A stretch of 64,000 nucleotides of DNA from Pseudomonas sp. BP8 (GCF_017875955.1 NZ_JAGINK010000001.1:2394001-2458000); one strand, 5' to 3'; positions 44,741 to 54,046 are shown, counted from the first letter of the stretch. The notes: a model not told the origin generated them from the letters alone. Made by a program: numbers and translations.

Positions 44741-46159
44741 CTACCGCGCCGTCATCAGTGTGTTCGATGCTGTCCAGCCGCCGCCCAATGCCTTGTATAG
44801 CGCAACACTGGCCTGCAGCCGTGCCTCGCGCAGTCGCACCCGCTCGGACTGTGCTGTAAACAGGCTGCGTTGCGCCTCCAGCACGCTGAGCAGGTCTTCG
44901 GCACCGGCCCGATAGCGGTTTTCGGCCAGATCGAAGGCGCGCTGGGCCTGGGCAAGCTCTTCATTCTGCCAGCGTGTCTGGCGGTCCAGGCCGTCGACGC
45001 TGTTCAGCGCCTTTTCGACTTCGCCGAAGCTGGTGATCAGCACGCTGCGGTAGGCGTCGAGCAGCTCGTCCTGGCGAGCGATGGCGCGATCACGTTCGGC
45101 GCGCAAGGCGCCATTGTTGAAAATGGGGGCCGTCAGACCGGCACCGAGGTTGAGCGCCGGGTTGTGCAGCAGGTCAATGGCCTTTCTGTCGCCGGTGGCC
45201 AGGCTGGCCGTCAAGCTCACCGTGGGGAACAGTGCTGCCCGCGCAGCGCTGACATCCGCCTGAGCTGCCGCCAGGCGCGCCTCTGCGCCGGCGATGTCCG
45301 GGCGGCGGGTCAGTAGCTGGCTGGGAATGCCGGCGGCAATGCTTGGGCCGTTCAGTTGGTCGAAAGGCTGATCGGCAAGCTTGAGTGCCTGCACCGGCAC
45401 ACCAAGCAGGGTTGCCAGGGTGATCTGCGCATCACGGGCTTCTTGCTGGTAGAGCGGCAACTGTCGTTGCTGACTGGCCACCAGGCTCTCCTGCTGGGCC
45501 AGTTCCAAAGCAGTTGACGACCCAGCCTGGAATCGCGTACGCACCAGCTCGAGGATCTTTTCGGCGTTTTCCAGGTTGAGCGTGGCGATCCGTGCCTGCT
45601 CACCAGCAGCGAGGGCGCTCAGGTAGGTATCGGCAACACTGCTCGTCAGGCTCAGCTCGAGCGTGTCACGATCAAGCGCAGTGGCTTGCAGGCCAAGACG
45701 GGCACTGTCACGCGCGGCGGCATTTCCACCCCAGAAGTCCAGCTCGTAGCTGGCCGTCAGGGCAGTGTCGAAGTAGCGGTAGGTCCGTTTACTGCTCGAA
45801 GTGTCTTGTTCGCTGTACCCTTGGCCTCGCAGCAAGCGCTGCTGATAGGCGTCGGCGCTGGCGTCGAGGCTCGGCAGCAGCGGGCCGCCGGCAATGCGCA
45901 GGTCGGCCCGAGCCTGCCTGACCCTGGCCATGGCGGCGCGCAGGTCATGGCTGCCGTGGCGCGCCTGCTCGATCAGCTGGCTCAGTTGGGCGCTGTTGAA
46001 GGTTGTCCACCATTGGGCCGAGGCCGCCGTGCCGCCAGTCCGACCTTGCCAGCTGGCGGGCGCAACGATGCCGCTGTGCAAAGGCGCAGGCGTGTGGCTG
46101 CAAGCGCCAAGCAGGGTCAGCAGGGGCAGCAGAAAAAAAGGGGTTCTGGTCATGGTCAT
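44741..46159 (-). CDS. opmQ: Outer-membrane efflux channel OpmQ (NodT family lipoprotein)
   Basis: 472 aa. ATG 46159 overlaps the pvdT stop as ATGA; a second ATG two codons on is possible. The signal peptide ends in a lipobox (LLTLLGAC), so the mature protein is a lipoprotein. The rest is the TolC/NodT outer-membrane factor repeat: [20 protein letters not shown] early and [20 protein letters not shown] late, with long amphipathic helices. With PvdR and PvdT it forms the tripartite pump that recycles or secretes pyoverdine from the periplasm in pseudomonads. It is the third gene of the pvdR-pvdT-opmQ operon. Confidence 0.93.
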   Translation of the reverse strand: MTMTRTPFFLLPLLTLLGACSHTPAPLHSGIVAPASWQGRTGGTAASAQWWTTFNSAQLSQLIEQARHGSHDLRAAMARVRQARADLRIAGGPLLPSLDASADAYQQRLLRGQGYSEQDTSSSKRTYRYFDTALTASYELDFWGGNAAARDSARLGLQATALDRDTLELSLTSSVADTYLSALAAGEQARIATLNLENAEKILELVRTRFQAGSSTALELAQQESLVASQQRQLPLYQQEARDAQITLATLLGVPVQALKLADQPFDQLNGPSIAAGIPSQLLTRRPDIAGAEARLAAAQADVSAARAALFPTVSLTASLATGDRKAIDLLHNPALNLGAGLTAPIFNNGALRAERDRAIARQDELLDAYRSVLITSFGEVEKALNSVDGLDRQTRWQNEELAQAQRAFDLAENRYRAGAEDLLSVLEAQRSLFTAQSERVRLREARLQASVALYKALGGGWTASNTLMTAR

Positions 46160-48123
46160 TCACTGGTCAGGGCGGCGACAGGGTCGAGGGCGGCAGCCTT
46201 GCGCGCGGGCATGAAGCCGAAGATGACGCCGGTGGCTACCGAGCAGGCGAAGGCACCCACTATCGCCAAGGCGGAAAACGCCACGGCCACCTGGGCCAGG
46301 CTGAGTACCACGCCGATCAGCAGCGCCAGGCAGACGCCGATAAGGCCGCCGGCCAACGACAGCACCACGGCCTCGGTCAGAAACTGGCGCAGGATGTCGC
46401 GCTGTCGGGCGCCGGTGGCGATGCGGATGCCGATCTCGCGGGTGCGTTCGCGAACGGTCATGAGCATCACGTTCATCACGCCGATCCCGCCGACCAGCAG
46501 CGAGATGGCGGCAATGGCGCCAAGCATCAGGGACAGCCCGTTGCGCGTCGTAGCTTCGGCCTGGATCATCGCCGCGCTGTTGTCGATCTCGAAGTCTTCG
46601 ATGCCATCGTGCAGGCTCAGCATCAGTTGGCGTATCGCCCGTTCGGTTTCATGCACCTGGGTGCTGTCGGCGGCGCCGATGATCACGTATTCCGGGTATT
46701 GCGTGCCGGACAGGCGTATGGAAGTCGCGGAGTACGGAACGGCGATACGCAGGTCGTTGCGCTGGTTGGCGCCGCTGGAGCCTTTGCTGGCCAGTACGCC
46801 GATCACCTGGAAAGGTACGTTCTCGATGAGGATGTACTGGCCGATCGGGTCTTGGCCTTCGACGAACAGCTTCTTGCGCACTTCCGAGCCGATCACGGCC
46901 ACGGCCGCAGCCGTTGCCAGGTCGTTTTCGGTAAAGAAGCTGCCTTCGCTGACGGGCCAGCTCATCAGGGTCGGAAACACCGGGGTATAGCCACCGATGG
47001 TCGATTCCAGATCGCGATTGCCGAAGCGTACCTGCGCTTGCACCGTCATCGCCGGCATGATGGCCTTGACCTGGGGTAGCTCTGCCAGCGCCTGCACGTC
47101 GCTGAGGCGAATGTCGCCAGGCGGGGCGCGCGGTGCCGGAGGGGCGCCGTTCATGAAGATGATGTTCGAGCCGAACGCGCCCATCTGGGCCATGACCTGA
47201 CGCTTGCTGCCTTCGCCCACCGCCAGCATTACAACTACTGACGCGACGCCGATGATGATCCCCAGCAGGGTCAGCGCGGTGCGTGTGCGGTTGCTCCACA
47301 TGACCCGCCAGGCGGCCTGCAGGGCGTCCCGGGTCTCGCCCAGCCAGGGGCTGCTCTGGCTGTCGGCACGGACCAGGCGCCGGGCCAGATCATCGGCTTG
47401 CAGCGCGCCTGGGCGAGGCTGTGGAGGCGCCTGGTCGGCGCCGCTGTCGCTGCTCACTTCGCCGTCGCGGATCTCGATGATGCGATGCGCGCGAGCCGCC
47501 ACATCGCGGTCGTGGGTGATCAGGATCACGACATGGCCCTGCTCGGCGAACTCATCCAGCAGGCGCATGACCTCGGTGCCACTGTGGCTGTCCAGCGCAC
47601 CGGTGGGCTCGTCCGCGAGGATGATGTGGCCGCCGTTCATCAACGCCCTGGCGATGGATACCCGTTGTTGCTGGCCGCCTGAAAGCTGGCGGGGGCGATT
47701 GCCGGTGCGGTCTCCCAGGCCCAGTCGTTGCAGCAGCGCCTCTGCCCTTTCGGCGCGCGGGCCAGCGCTGGTCCCGGCGTAGATCGCCGGCATCTCGACG
47801 TTCTCCTGCGCCGAGGCGGACGGGATCAGGTGATAGCCCTGAAACACGAAACCGAATGCTTCGCGGCGCAACCAGGCCAGTTCGTCATTGGTCAGGCCGG
47901 CAACATCCTGGCCGGCGAAGCGGTAATGACCGGCGCTTGGGCGGTCGAGGCAACCGAGGATGTTCATCAGAGTCGACTTGCCGGAGCCCGAGGTGCCGAC
48001 GATGGCGATGAACTCTCCGGCATGGATCTTCAGGTCGATGCCTCGCAACACGTCGACCTGGGGGCTGTCGCCGCCACCGTAGGATTTACGGATGCCGACC
48101 AGTTCTATCAGCGCAGTGCTCAT
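46156..48123 (-). CDS. pvdT: Pyoverdine efflux ABC transporter PvdT (MacB family)
   Basis: 655 aa from ATG 48123, 1 bp after the pvdR stop and behind AAGG; an in-frame GTG at 48135 is a weaker alternative. The N-terminal ATPase has Walker [13 protein letters not shown], signature [15 protein letters not shown], Walker [12 protein letters not shown] and switch LITHDRD. A first transmembrane helix near residue 280 ([20 protein letters not shown]), a large periplasmic domain and three C-terminal helices ([20 protein letters not shown] onward) give the MacB architecture. It powers pyoverdine export with PvdR and OpmQ. Confidence 0.94.
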   Translation of the reverse strand: MSTALIELVGIRKSYGGGDSPQVDVLRGIDLKIHAGEFIAIVGTSGSGKSTLMNILGCLDRPSAGHYRFAGQDVAGLTNDELAWLRREAFGFVFQGYHLIPSASAQENVEMPAIYAGTSAGPRAERAEALLQRLGLGDRTGNRPRQLSGGQQQRVSIARALMNGGHIILADEPTGALDSHSGTEVMRLLDEFAEQGHVVILITHDRDVAARAHRIIEIRDGEVSSDSGADQAPPQPRPGALQADDLARRLVRADSQSSPWLGETRDALQAAWRVMWSNRTRTALTLLGIIIGVASVVVMLAVGEGSKRQVMAQMGAFGSNIIFMNGAPPAPRAPPGDIRLSDVQALAELPQVKAIMPAMTVQAQVRFGNRDLESTIGGYTPVFPTLMSWPVSEGSFFTENDLATAAAVAVIGSEVRKKLFVEGQDPIGQYILIENVPFQVIGVLASKGSSGANQRNDLRIAVPYSATSIRLSGTQYPEYVIIGAADSTQVHETERAIRQLMLSLHDGIEDFEIDNSAAMIQAEATTRNGLSLMLGAIAAISLLVGGIGVMNVMLMTVRERTREIGIRIATGARQRDILRQFLTEAVVLSLAGGLIGVCLALLIGVVLSLAQVAVAFSALAIVGAFACSVATGVIFGFMPARKAAALDPVAALTSE

Positions 48124-48124
48124 G

Positions 48125-49306
48125 TCAGCCTTCACCGCCGACAGGGCCGATCAGCAGCTTTTCACCTTCATCAAGCCCGTCGAGTATCTGCACGCGCAGT
48201 CGGTCGCTGAGCCCGGTGCGAACCTGGCGCGTCTGGACCTCGCCCTTGCCAGTCAGGACATGGGCAGTCTGCAGCCCCTCGCCCTGGCCGCCCCCCTGCA
48301 GTGCGGCGATGGGCACGGTCAATACATCCTTGGCGGCTCCGGCGACGAAGAACACCTGTGCGGTCATGTCGGCCATCAGCGCATTGTCATCGTTGTCGAC
48401 GTCCAGCAGCACGGTGTAGAGCACTACGCGCCCGGTCCCGCTGCCGCTTGCGCCAGCGGCGGCAACCGGGCTGCCGCCGCCTTGACTGAGCTGATCCAGC
48501 GGCTTGGGCGGGATCGGCAAAATCTGCCGGACAGTGCCGGTCCAGCGCCTACCGCCACTGCCGAGGGTGGTGAAGTAGGCCTGCATGCCGGTTTTGACCT
48601 GGCCTATATCGGCTTCCGAGACCTCGGCCCAAACCGTCATCGGCGACAGCTTGGCGATCCGCAGGATCAGCGGGGTGCGCTGTTGCGCGTTCAAGGTCTG
48701 CCCTTGACGTGCATCGACAGCCACCACCGTACCGCCGATCGGGGCATAGATGCGGGTGTAACCTAGCTCGGCCTCGGCGCTACGCAGCGTGGCTTGCGCC
48801 TGGCGGATCTGCGCCTCATACATGTCGATACGCGCCTGGGTCGTCAGCACCTTGGCCTGGGCCGTCTGGACATCCTCTTCGCGCGTGGCGCCGTCGGCGG
48901 CCATCCGCTGCTGCCGACGCAACTGCTGTTGGGCCAGGACGTGCTCGGCGCGCTGCTCCTTGACCTGCGCTTGCAGGGTCTGGATGGCATAGCGCTCGGC
49001 ATCCAGCCGAGCCTGTTGCGTGGCGGGGTCGATTTCCACCAGCAACTGCCCCTGCTTGACGGTGTCGCCTACCTCAACGTGCAATGTGCGGATCTGCCCA
49101 GAGGCTTGCGCACCAACATCGACGTATTGGCGAGGCTGCAGGGTGCCCAGTGCGGTGACGCTGGATTCGATGTTGCCACGGCTGACGCTGACGGAAGGTC
49201 GCGGATCAGTCTCGCCGGGCAACAATTGCCAGGCAGCGAATGCGGCTACCGGGATCAGGCACAGCACGAGAGTCACGGCGCGACGGGTAAGGCGTTGAGG
49301 GGTCAT
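48125..49306 (-). CDS. pvdR: Pyoverdine efflux periplasmic adaptor PvdR (MacA family)
   Basis: 393 aa from ATG 49306 (GGAA 7 nt upstream); the frame is open to 49339 but lacks a better start. An N-terminal membrane anchor ([17 protein letters not shown]) precedes lipoyl halves ([20 protein letters not shown] and [19 protein letters not shown]), a coiled-coil hairpin rich in Gln/Ala (about residues 105-190) and beta-barrel domains. It is an RND/MacA-type membrane-fusion protein, first gene of pvdR-pvdT-opmQ, with an IS box 64 bp upstream. Confidence 0.94.
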   Translation of the reverse strand: MTPQRLTRRAVTLVLCLIPVAAFAAWQLLPGETDPRPSVSVSRGNIESSVTALGTLQPRQYVDVGAQASGQIRTLHVEVGDTVKQGQLLVEIDPATQQARLDAERYAIQTLQAQVKEQRAEHVLAQQQLRRQQRMAADGATREEDVQTAQAKVLTTQARIDMYEAQIRQAQATLRSAEAELGYTRIYAPIGGTVVAVDARQGQTLNAQQRTPLILRIAKLSPMTVWAEVSEADIGQVKTGMQAYFTTLGSGGRRWTGTVRQILPIPPKPLDQLSQGGGSPVAAAGASGSGTGRVVLYTVLLDVDNDDNALMADMTAQVFFVAGAAKDVLTVPIAALQGGGQGEGLQTAHVLTGKGEVQTRQVRTGLSDRLRVQILDGLDEGEKLLIGPVGGEG

Positions 49307-49369
49307 GCAGTATTCCGACCATGAGAGGGCCGCTGTCACCAGGAAGCAGCTAGGGAGGCTGCCGATTAA

Positions 49370-49394
49370 ACGAAAGCGATGAGGACGGATTTAG
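49370..49394 (-). promoter_or_regulatory. IS box for pvdR-pvdT-opmQ
   Basis: Minus-strand reading: CTAAAT (49394-49389), 16 bases, CGTTT (CGT at 49372-49370). It matches the other three boxes in the window and sits 64 bp upstream of pvdR. Confidence 0.87.
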
Positions 49395-49442
49395 CGTTAA
49401 ACGCTTGTTGCGGGCGGGGGAAATGTAACGACGTCTTTAAAC

Positions 49443-49463
49443 TTGATGAGAATTATTATAGTT
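49443..49463 (+). promoter_or_regulatory. Fur-box-like site upstream of the ECF sigma gene
   Basis: TTGATGAGAATTATTATAG resembles overlapping copies of the Fur hexamer NAT(A/T)AT in an otherwise GC-rich region. It lies about 75 bp upstream of the sigma start. The expected logic is Fur repression in iron-replete cells. I read this by eye and did not score it. Confidence 0.6.
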
Positions 49464-49536
49464 TAAGCGCTGGCAATGCCACTACTTGGCCTGCATTGCG
49501 TTTCTATCATCATCGGAAAACAGGGAAAGCGCTTCG

Positions 49537-50037
49537 ATGCCGTCTTCGGGTGTACTGCTAGAGCATTACTACCGTGAACTGGTCGGGTACCTTCGTGCGC
49601 GTCTCGGCAGCCGCCATGCGGCCGAGGATATCGCTCAGGAAGCCTACCTGCGGATACTCGAGCGCCGTGACGACACGCAGATCTCCCATCCGCGCGCTTT
49701 CCTTTATCGCACGGCCCTGAACCTGATCACCGATGGTCATCGGCGCAGCAAGGTCCGTCGCGTCGAGCCTCTGGAGATACTGGAAACCGACGAGCGATTC
49801 TTCGTCGCGCCCGTGCACGGCGTCTGTCGCCAGGAAGAGCACCTGGCGTTGCTGCAACGTGCGTTGGCGGAACTGAGCGAAACCTGCCGGGAGTGCTTTT
49901 TGCTGCGCAAGCTCGATGGCCTGTCGCATGGCGAGATCGCCACGCGTACGGGCTTGTCCAAGGCCACGGTGGAAAAGCACATTGTCAACGCCATGAAACA
50001 TTGCCGCCTGCGGATGCGCGAGTGGGCCGAGGCCTGA
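49537..50037 (+). CDS. fpvI: ECF (iron-starvation) RNA polymerase sigma factor, FpvI-like
   Basis: 166 aa from ATG 49537 (AGGGA about 10 nt upstream); the frame is open to 49486 but that N-terminus is unlike the family. Region 2 covers roughly residues 5-75 (LLEHYYRELVGYLRARLG, DIAQEAYLRILE, HPRAFLYRTALNLI). Region 4 is near the C-terminus (LDGLSHGEIATRTGLSKATV, a helix-turn-helix). The layout is that of FecI/FpvI/PupI-type factors working with TonB-dependent transducers. FpvA here has the matching signalling domain. No anti-sigma (FpvR/FecR-like) gene is visible in the window. It may drive fpvA, while the PvdS-type master sigma for the IS boxes may be encoded elsewhere. The family is secure; the FpvI name is probable. 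Confidence 0.8.
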   Translation: MPSSGVLLEHYYRELVGYLRARLGSRHAAEDIAQEAYLRILERRDDTQISHPRAFLYRTALNLITDGHRRSKVRRVEPLEILETDERFFVAPVHGVCRQEEHLALLQRALAELSETCRECFLLRKLDGLSHGEIATRTGLSKATVEKHIVNAMKHCRLRMREWAEA

Positions 50038-50072
50038 GCGCATGCGCGCCTGTGTGGCCCGCTTTCCGAGCT

Positions 50073-50534
50073 TCAGTTGCCTGACGATGTACCGAAGGTC
50101 AGCGCGCCTTTCATCATCGTCGAGTGGAAAGGGTAGGAGCAGAAGAACGCGTAGGCCTGACCTGCCTGCAGCACGCTGGTGTCGAAGCTGACCGAATCCT
50201 TTTCGCCACCACCGATCAGCCGGGTATGGGCGAGCACGCGCTTGTCGCCCGGCTGGATGTAGTTATTGGCTTCACCGGCTGCGGCGCCATCGGTGGTCAC
50301 GCCTTTGATGTCGTCCTTTTTGGCCAGCACCCAGTTGTGGCCCATGATGTTCCTTGGCATCGTGCCCGTGTGTAGCAGGTTTACCGTAAAGCGTTTGCAG
50401 CGCTGCGGTACGTTGATCGTCTTCAGGTCGTAGGTCATCTGGTCAGTGCTGCGAATGTCCAGGGAACAGGGTTCGGCAGACCATGCAACGCTGGACAGGG
50501 TCAGGGCGAAAAAGGCTAGGGCAGGGCGAAACAT
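50073..50534 (-). CDS. azu: Azurin (type 1 blue copper protein)
   Basis: 153 aa, ATG 50534 behind CGGAG. A signal peptide (ALAFFALTLSSVAWSA) leads to a mature N-terminus EPCSLDIRSTDQM. Copper ligands follow azurin spacing: His66 in MGHNWV, Cys132, His137 and Met141 in FFCSYPFHSTMM. The azurin disulfide pair is present (Cys23, Cys46). It is a periplasmic one-electron carrier in respiratory or stress electron transfer. It is convergent with the sigma gene (35-bp gap) and probably unrelated to pyoverdine, though the neighbourhood is copper-enzyme rich. Confidence 0.92.
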   Translation of the reverse strand: MFRPALAFFALTLSSVAWSAEPCSLDIRSTDQMTYDLKTINVPQRCKRFTVNLLHTGTMPRNIMGHNWVLAKKDDIKGVTTDGAAAGEANNYIQPGDKRVLAHTRLIGGGEKDSVSFDTSVLQAGQAYAFFCSYPFHSTMMKGALTFGTSSGN

Positions 50535-50848
50535 CTGGGTACTCCGAAAATGAATGAGGCGATGCCTCGGGGCATGCGCCTTTTTTATACGAAGCCCGAG
50601 CGTCAGGGTTTAGGGCGCGCGGTAATCCGCACGGCTTGGCAGGTTGAGCGCGAGTTACACTCCAGGTTGGCGGGTTAAAGGCCTGGGGTTAAAGGCAAAT
50701 GTAAATTCCGTCAGTCAATCACTTGATTTATGCAGGTTTCCCGACTTCTATCAAAGAAGACCGCTACCAGGCTTGGCCTTGGCAGTAGCCGTTACTGGCG
50801 CAGTTTGGTCATGGAACTTACCCATTACCCAACTGGCCAGGTCCCACC
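50535..50848. other. Intergenic region between azu and the receiver-like gene
   Basis: About 310 bases between divergent genes, presumably holding both promoters. The stretch near 50700 is AT-richer. I see no clear operator, RNA gene or terminator; an overlapping frame (50644-51186) lacks family features. Confidence 0.5.
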
Positions 50849-51328
50849 ATGGCAAACAAGACTCTGCGCATTCTCATCGCCGACGCACACCTATGCCAGC
50901 GCTTGCAGTTGGAGTGGTTGCTCAATGGCCTGGGCTATTACCGGATAGCCCCCGTGGAGAGCTTCGAGGAGTTGCAGCGCTTGGTGCATTGCGCCTTGCA
51001 GCCGTTTTATCTGTTGCTGGGCAATATCGAGCTGGCCAATCATGCCGGGGTCGACCTGGAGCGCTTCTGCCGCGTCAGTACGCAGATCCAGCACGCCCTT
51101 CTTTACCACTCCAGTCAGTTGAAAGTGCCTTCAGTACCGCAGGCCGAGCGCCAGGCGGTCAGCCTGAGCCTGCCACAAGTGCCTGATAACGAGGCGTTGG
51201 CCTCGTTCATGGCGATCATCGACGCGCCACAGCTGGTCGGCAAGTTGCCACTGCCGGGCAGCATGCCGGCTACTACAGTGCGGCAACGGCCGCGGGCGAA
51301 TTTCGCGCACACGGTGTTCAACCGCTAG
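50849..51328 (+). CDS. Degenerate response-regulator receiver-like protein
   Basis: 159 aa from ATG 50849; the ribosome-binding site is weak (CCAGG). Residues 5-130 resemble a CheY-like receiver: LRILIADAHLCQRLQLEWLL at the start and a central hydrophobic strand PFYLLLGNIEL. The strand position that normally carries the phosphorylated Asp reads LLLGN, so the acceptor looks lost. There is no DNA-binding output domain. It may act as a phosphorylation-independent adaptor, or this may be a diverged fold. I do not recognise a specific function. Confidence 0.65.
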   Translation: MANKTLRILIADAHLCQRLQLEWLLNGLGYYRIAPVESFEELQRLVHCALQPFYLLLGNIELANHAGVDLERFCRVSTQIQHALLYHSSQLKVPSVPQAERQAVSLSLPQVPDNEALASFMAIIDAPQLVGKLPLPGSMPATTVRQRPRANFAHTVFNR

Positions 51329-51401
51329 GGGCGAAGCGGACAGGGCAACGGCGCAGCTATTTGTTATCCTCTTGCGCTTTGCCGATCTGCGGAAGCCTGC
51401 C

Positions 51402-52727
51402 ATGACTGCCATCGATACCGCCAGCCCGCCCCGGTTCAGCCGCGGCGATCACCGGACCCTGGGCCTGGCGGCGCTGGGTGGCGCGTTGGAGATCTACGAT
51501 TTCATCATCTTCGTGTTCTTCATGCCGACCCTCAGCCAGCTGTTCTTCCCGCCTGAAATGCCTGAGTGGCTGCGTCTGCTGCAAAGCTTCGGCATCTTTG
51601 TCACGGGCTACCTGGCGCGGCCGTTGGGCGGCATTTTGATGGCGCACTTTGCCGACCATCTGGGGCGCAAGCGGGTGTTCAGTCTGAGCATCCTGATGAT
51701 GGCCTTGCCATGCCTGCTGATCGGCGTAATGCCGACCTACGCCGACATCGGTTATGCCGCGCCGCTGATCCTGCTGGCCTTGCGCATCCTGCAAGGCGCC
51801 GCGGTCGGGGGTGAAGTGCCGAGTGCCTGGACCTTCGTTGCCGAGCATGCACCGCACGGGCGGCGTGGCTATGCGCTGGGCTTCCTGCAGGCGGGGCTGA
51901 CGTTTGGCTACCTGCTGGGGGCGCTGACCGCAACCTTGCTGGCGCAGGTATTCAGCCCGCAGGAGATCCTCGATTACGCTTGGCGTTATCCGTTTTTGCT
52001 GGGGGGTGTGTTTGGTGTGATCGGTGTGTGGTTGCGCCGTTGGTTGAGCGAGACGCCGGTGTTTCTTGCCTTGCGTGAGCGCCGTGAGCAGCCGGTCGAC
52101 TTCCCGTTGCGACGGGTACTCAGCGAGCATCGTCGGGCGTTGGTGCCGGCTGCGCTGCTGACCTGCGTGCTGACCTCGGCGGTGGTGGTGCTGGTGGTGA
52201 TCACCCCGACCGTGATGCAGCAGCGCTTCGGTATCGCTGCCGGGCACACCTTCGCCTTGAGCAGTGTGGGTATCGTCTTCCTGAATATCGGCTGCGTGCT
52301 GGCTGGGTTGCTAGTGGATCGCGTGGGGGCCTGGCGGGCGCTGAAGCTTTACAGCCTGCTGCTGCCGGTGGGGATTGGCGCGTTGTACGCCAGCCTGGTC
52401 GGGCAGTGGAGCCTGATCTGGCCGGCTTACGCGTTGGCGGGGCTGTGTTGTGGCGTGGTTGGTGTTGTGCCGTCGGTGATGGTCGGGTTGTTTCCGGCAG
52501 AGATCCGGGTATCGGGCATTTCCTTTACTTATAACGTTGCCTATGCCCTGTGGGCGAGCACCACGCCGCTTGCGTTGATTGCCTTGATGCCGTGGAGCCC
52601 ATGGGTGTGTGTTGGGTTCTGTCTGATCATGGGTATGGTTGGCTTGCTTACGGCGCTGTACTTCAAAGGGCGCGAGACGTTGGCGTATGCGGCGCAGCCG
52701 TTGCCGATCATGTGTGGTGACAAATGA
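51402..52727 (+). CDS. MFS transporter, metabolite:H+ symporter family (ProP/citrate-like)
   Basis: 441 aa from ATG 51402 (GGAAG 7 nt upstream); the frame is open to 51372 but the shorter start fits better. About 12 hydrophobic segments are visible. The N-terminal GALEIYDFIIFVFFMPTLSQ, the loop GYLARPLGGILMAHFADHLG-RKR and LRILQGAAVGGEVPSAWTFV are hallmarks of the metabolite:H+ symporter branch (ProP, KgtP, CitA). The substrate cannot be told from sequence; organic acids or betaines are typical. It is a single gene followed by a long repeat region. Confidence 0.88.
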   Translation: MTAIDTASPPRFSRGDHRTLGLAALGGALEIYDFIIFVFFMPTLSQLFFPPEMPEWLRLLQSFGIFVTGYLARPLGGILMAHFADHLGRKRVFSLSILMMALPCLLIGVMPTYADIGYAAPLILLALRILQGAAVGGEVPSAWTFVAEHAPHGRRGYALGFLQAGLTFGYLLGALTATLLAQVFSPQEILDYAWRYPFLLGGVFGVIGVWLRRWLSETPVFLALRERREQPVDFPLRRVLSEHRRALVPAALLTCVLTSAVVVLVVITPTVMQQRFGIAAGHTFALSSVGIVFLNIGCVLAGLLVDRVGAWRALKLYSLLLPVGIGALYASLVGQWSLIWPAYALAGLCCGVVGVVPSVMVGLFPAEIRVSGISFTYNVAYALWASTTPLALIALMPWSPWVCVGFCLIMGMVGLLTALYFKGRETLAYAAQPLPIMCGDK

Positions 52728-52861
52728 GCGTGCTAGCCGGTTTTTGCAGCGGCCTTCAGAGCGAGCGCTGTGCGTGTGGGGCTTGATCTGAGGGGCGGCC
52801 TCGTTATTACAAAGGTTCTCCGCGGATGGTCTGGCGCTATGGCTGGGGCTTGTAGGTTGGG

Positions 52862-53116
52862 GGGGCTTATTCAATTGATGTGGTGGCTTTTCGGGCCCCT
52901 TCGCCCTTACGGCGGGTCACTTTTTTTCTTGGAAAAAAGTAACCAAAAACCGCTTGCTCCTGCATCCGGCCCCTCCGCTGCGCTGCGGGGTTCCCTCGCT
53001 CCGGTCTTGCTCCGGGAGGACCGCGCTGTACGGCCCCTCCTGGGCCTCAGCGCTTTCCGGCCATCCATGGCCTCCACCTCCCTGCGCAAGACCTCCACTC
53101 GGCCTCCTGAAGTCGC
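52862..53116 (+). repeat. Left arm of long inverted repeat
   Basis: It runs from GGGCTTATTCAATTGATGTG to CTCCTGAAGTCGC. The reverse complement recurs at 53717-53969 with scattered mismatches and small gaps. An ORF across it (reading WLFGPLRPYGGSLFFLEKS) is the kind of spurious protein often annotated in Pseudomonas intergenic repeats (memory). Confidence 0.85.
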
Positions 53117-53246
53117 TGGTAGATCAAGAGCAAGATCAACAGCCAGGGCAACGGCAGGCGAATCGCTGCGCTCTCGCTTTGTTTATCTACCAGCGGATTT
53201 GTGGGGTGGCGGGCAGGGCTGCGCCCTGCGATTTGCATTGGCAGTA

Positions 53247-53296
53247 CCGGCCTCTTCGCGGGACAAGTCGGATCGCCGCACCGCCGCCCCTACAGG
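53247..53296 (-). repeat. REP-type element, copy 1 (inverted relative to copy 2)
   Basis: It begins CCGGCCTCTTCGCGGGACAA and ends CCCCTACAGG, the termini of the P. putida REP family, with a variant centre rich in GCCGC. It pairs head-on with copy 2, giving a BIME-like palindrome across 53247-53374. Confidence 0.8.
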
Positions 53297-53326
53297 ATGG
53301 GCGCAAATTTTGAATTCGGCGCAAAT

Positions 53327-53374
53327 CCTGTAGGGGCGGCGGTGCGGCGATCCGACTTGTCCCGCGAAGAGGCC
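53327..53374 (+). repeat. REP-type element, copy 2
   Basis: CCTGTAGGGGCGGCGGTGCG through CCCGCGAAGAGGCC, the reverse complement of copy 1 with the same variant centre. Confidence 0.8.
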
Positions 53375-53480
53375 CGAATATCCACCCCAACTGCCACTAT
53401 CAAAACAACGCCAGCCCAGACGCCACCCGTAACTTGGCGATTTCAGGAGGATTGGCGTTGAGCCCGGAAGCTATGCAGAT

Positions 53481-53513
53481 CCTGTAGGAGCGGGCTTGTC
53501 CCGCGAAGAGGCC
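53481..53513 (+). repeat. REP element, copy 3
   Basis: CCTGTAGGAGCGGGCTTGTC followed by CCGCGAAGAGGCC, the canonical P. putida REP form. It is the 3' end of tandem unit 1. Confidence 0.85.
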
Positions 53514-53620
53514 CGAATATCCACCACCCCTGCCACTATCGAAGACAACGCCAGCCCAGACGCCACCCGTAATTTCGCGATTTCAGGAGGATTGGCGTTG
53601 AGCCCGGAAGCTATGCAGAT

Positions 53621-53653
53621 CCTGTAGGAGCGGGCTTGTCCCGCGAAGAGGCC
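53621..53653 (+). repeat. REP element, copy 4
   Basis: Identical to copy 3 over its 33 bases. It is the 3' end of tandem unit 2. Confidence 0.85.
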
Positions 53654-53716
53654 CGAATATCCACCACACCTGCCACTATCGAAGACAACGCCAGCCCAGA
53701 CGCCGCTCGTAACTTC

Positions 53717-53969
53717 GCGACTTCAGGAGGCCGAGTGGAGGTCTTGCGCAGGGAGGTGGAGGCCATGGATGGCCGGAAAGCGCTTAGGCCCAGGATGGGC
53801 CGTACAGCGCGGTCCTCCCGGAGCAAGACCGGAGCGAGGGAACCCGCAGCGCAGCGAAGGGCCGGATGCAGGAGCAGGCGGTTTTTGGTTACTTTTTTCC
53901 AAGAAAAAAAGTGACCCGCCGTAAGGGCGGAAGGGGCCCGAAAAGCCACCACATCAATTGGATAAGCCC
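53717..53969 (-). repeat. Right arm of long inverted repeat
   Basis: It runs from GCGACTTCAGGAGGCCGAGT to CAATTGGATAAGCCC, the reverse complement of 52862-53116. The pair encloses 600 bp of REPs and tandem repeats. Confidence 0.85.
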
Positions 53970-54009
53970 ACAATTCCCAAGCCAAGCCAAGCCCTCCGTG
54001 ACGACCCAT

Positions 54010-54046
54010 AAAAAAGCCCCATGACCTAGCGGCCAGCGGGCTTTTT
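54010..54046 (-). terminator. Intrinsic terminator of etfD
   Basis: AAAAAAGCCC pairs with GGGCTTTTT around a ~19-base interior that contains GGCC. On the minus strand this gives a GC stem base followed by a T-run, 25 bp past the etfD stop. The T/A runs on both sides would also let it stop plus-strand transcription. Confidence 0.75.

Larger units (their letters stand above)
53375..53727 (+). repeat. Tandem ~140-bp repeats, two full units and a partial third
   Basis: Units start with CGAATATCCACC at 53375, 53514 and 53654 (periods 139 and 140 bp). Each full unit holds CTGCCACTATC, AACGCCAGCCCAGACGCC, TTTCAGGAGGATTGGCGTTG and a terminal REP. The third unit breaks off at GACTTCAGGAGG and runs into the right inverted arm. 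Units 1 and 2 differ at a few positions only. Confidence 0.88.
52728..54009. repeat. Gene-free composite repeat region between MFS gene and etfD
   Basis: This 1.3-kb stretch holds no credible gene. It contains a pair of ~253-bp inverted arms (52862-53116 and 53717-53969), at least four REP-type sequences, a nested inverted pair (GCTGGTAGAT at 53114 and ATCTACCAGC near 53184) and tandem ~140-bp units. ORFs running through it are by-products of the repeats. Confidence 0.85.

Noticed and set aside
50644..51186. 180-codon plus-strand ORF overlapping the receiver-like gene
   Set aside because: Arg/Pro-rich frame with no family features; the 50849-51328 frame looks protein-like and starts with a receiver-type strand.
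52770..53333. 187-codon ORF across the left inverted arm
   Set aside because: Built from repeat sequence; the complementary frame also opens in the right arm (53611-54009), so it reflects the repeat, not a gene.
53375..53727. Possible CRISPR array
   Set aside because: The period is ~140 bp, units are similar over their full length with no unique spacers, and each contains a REP element.
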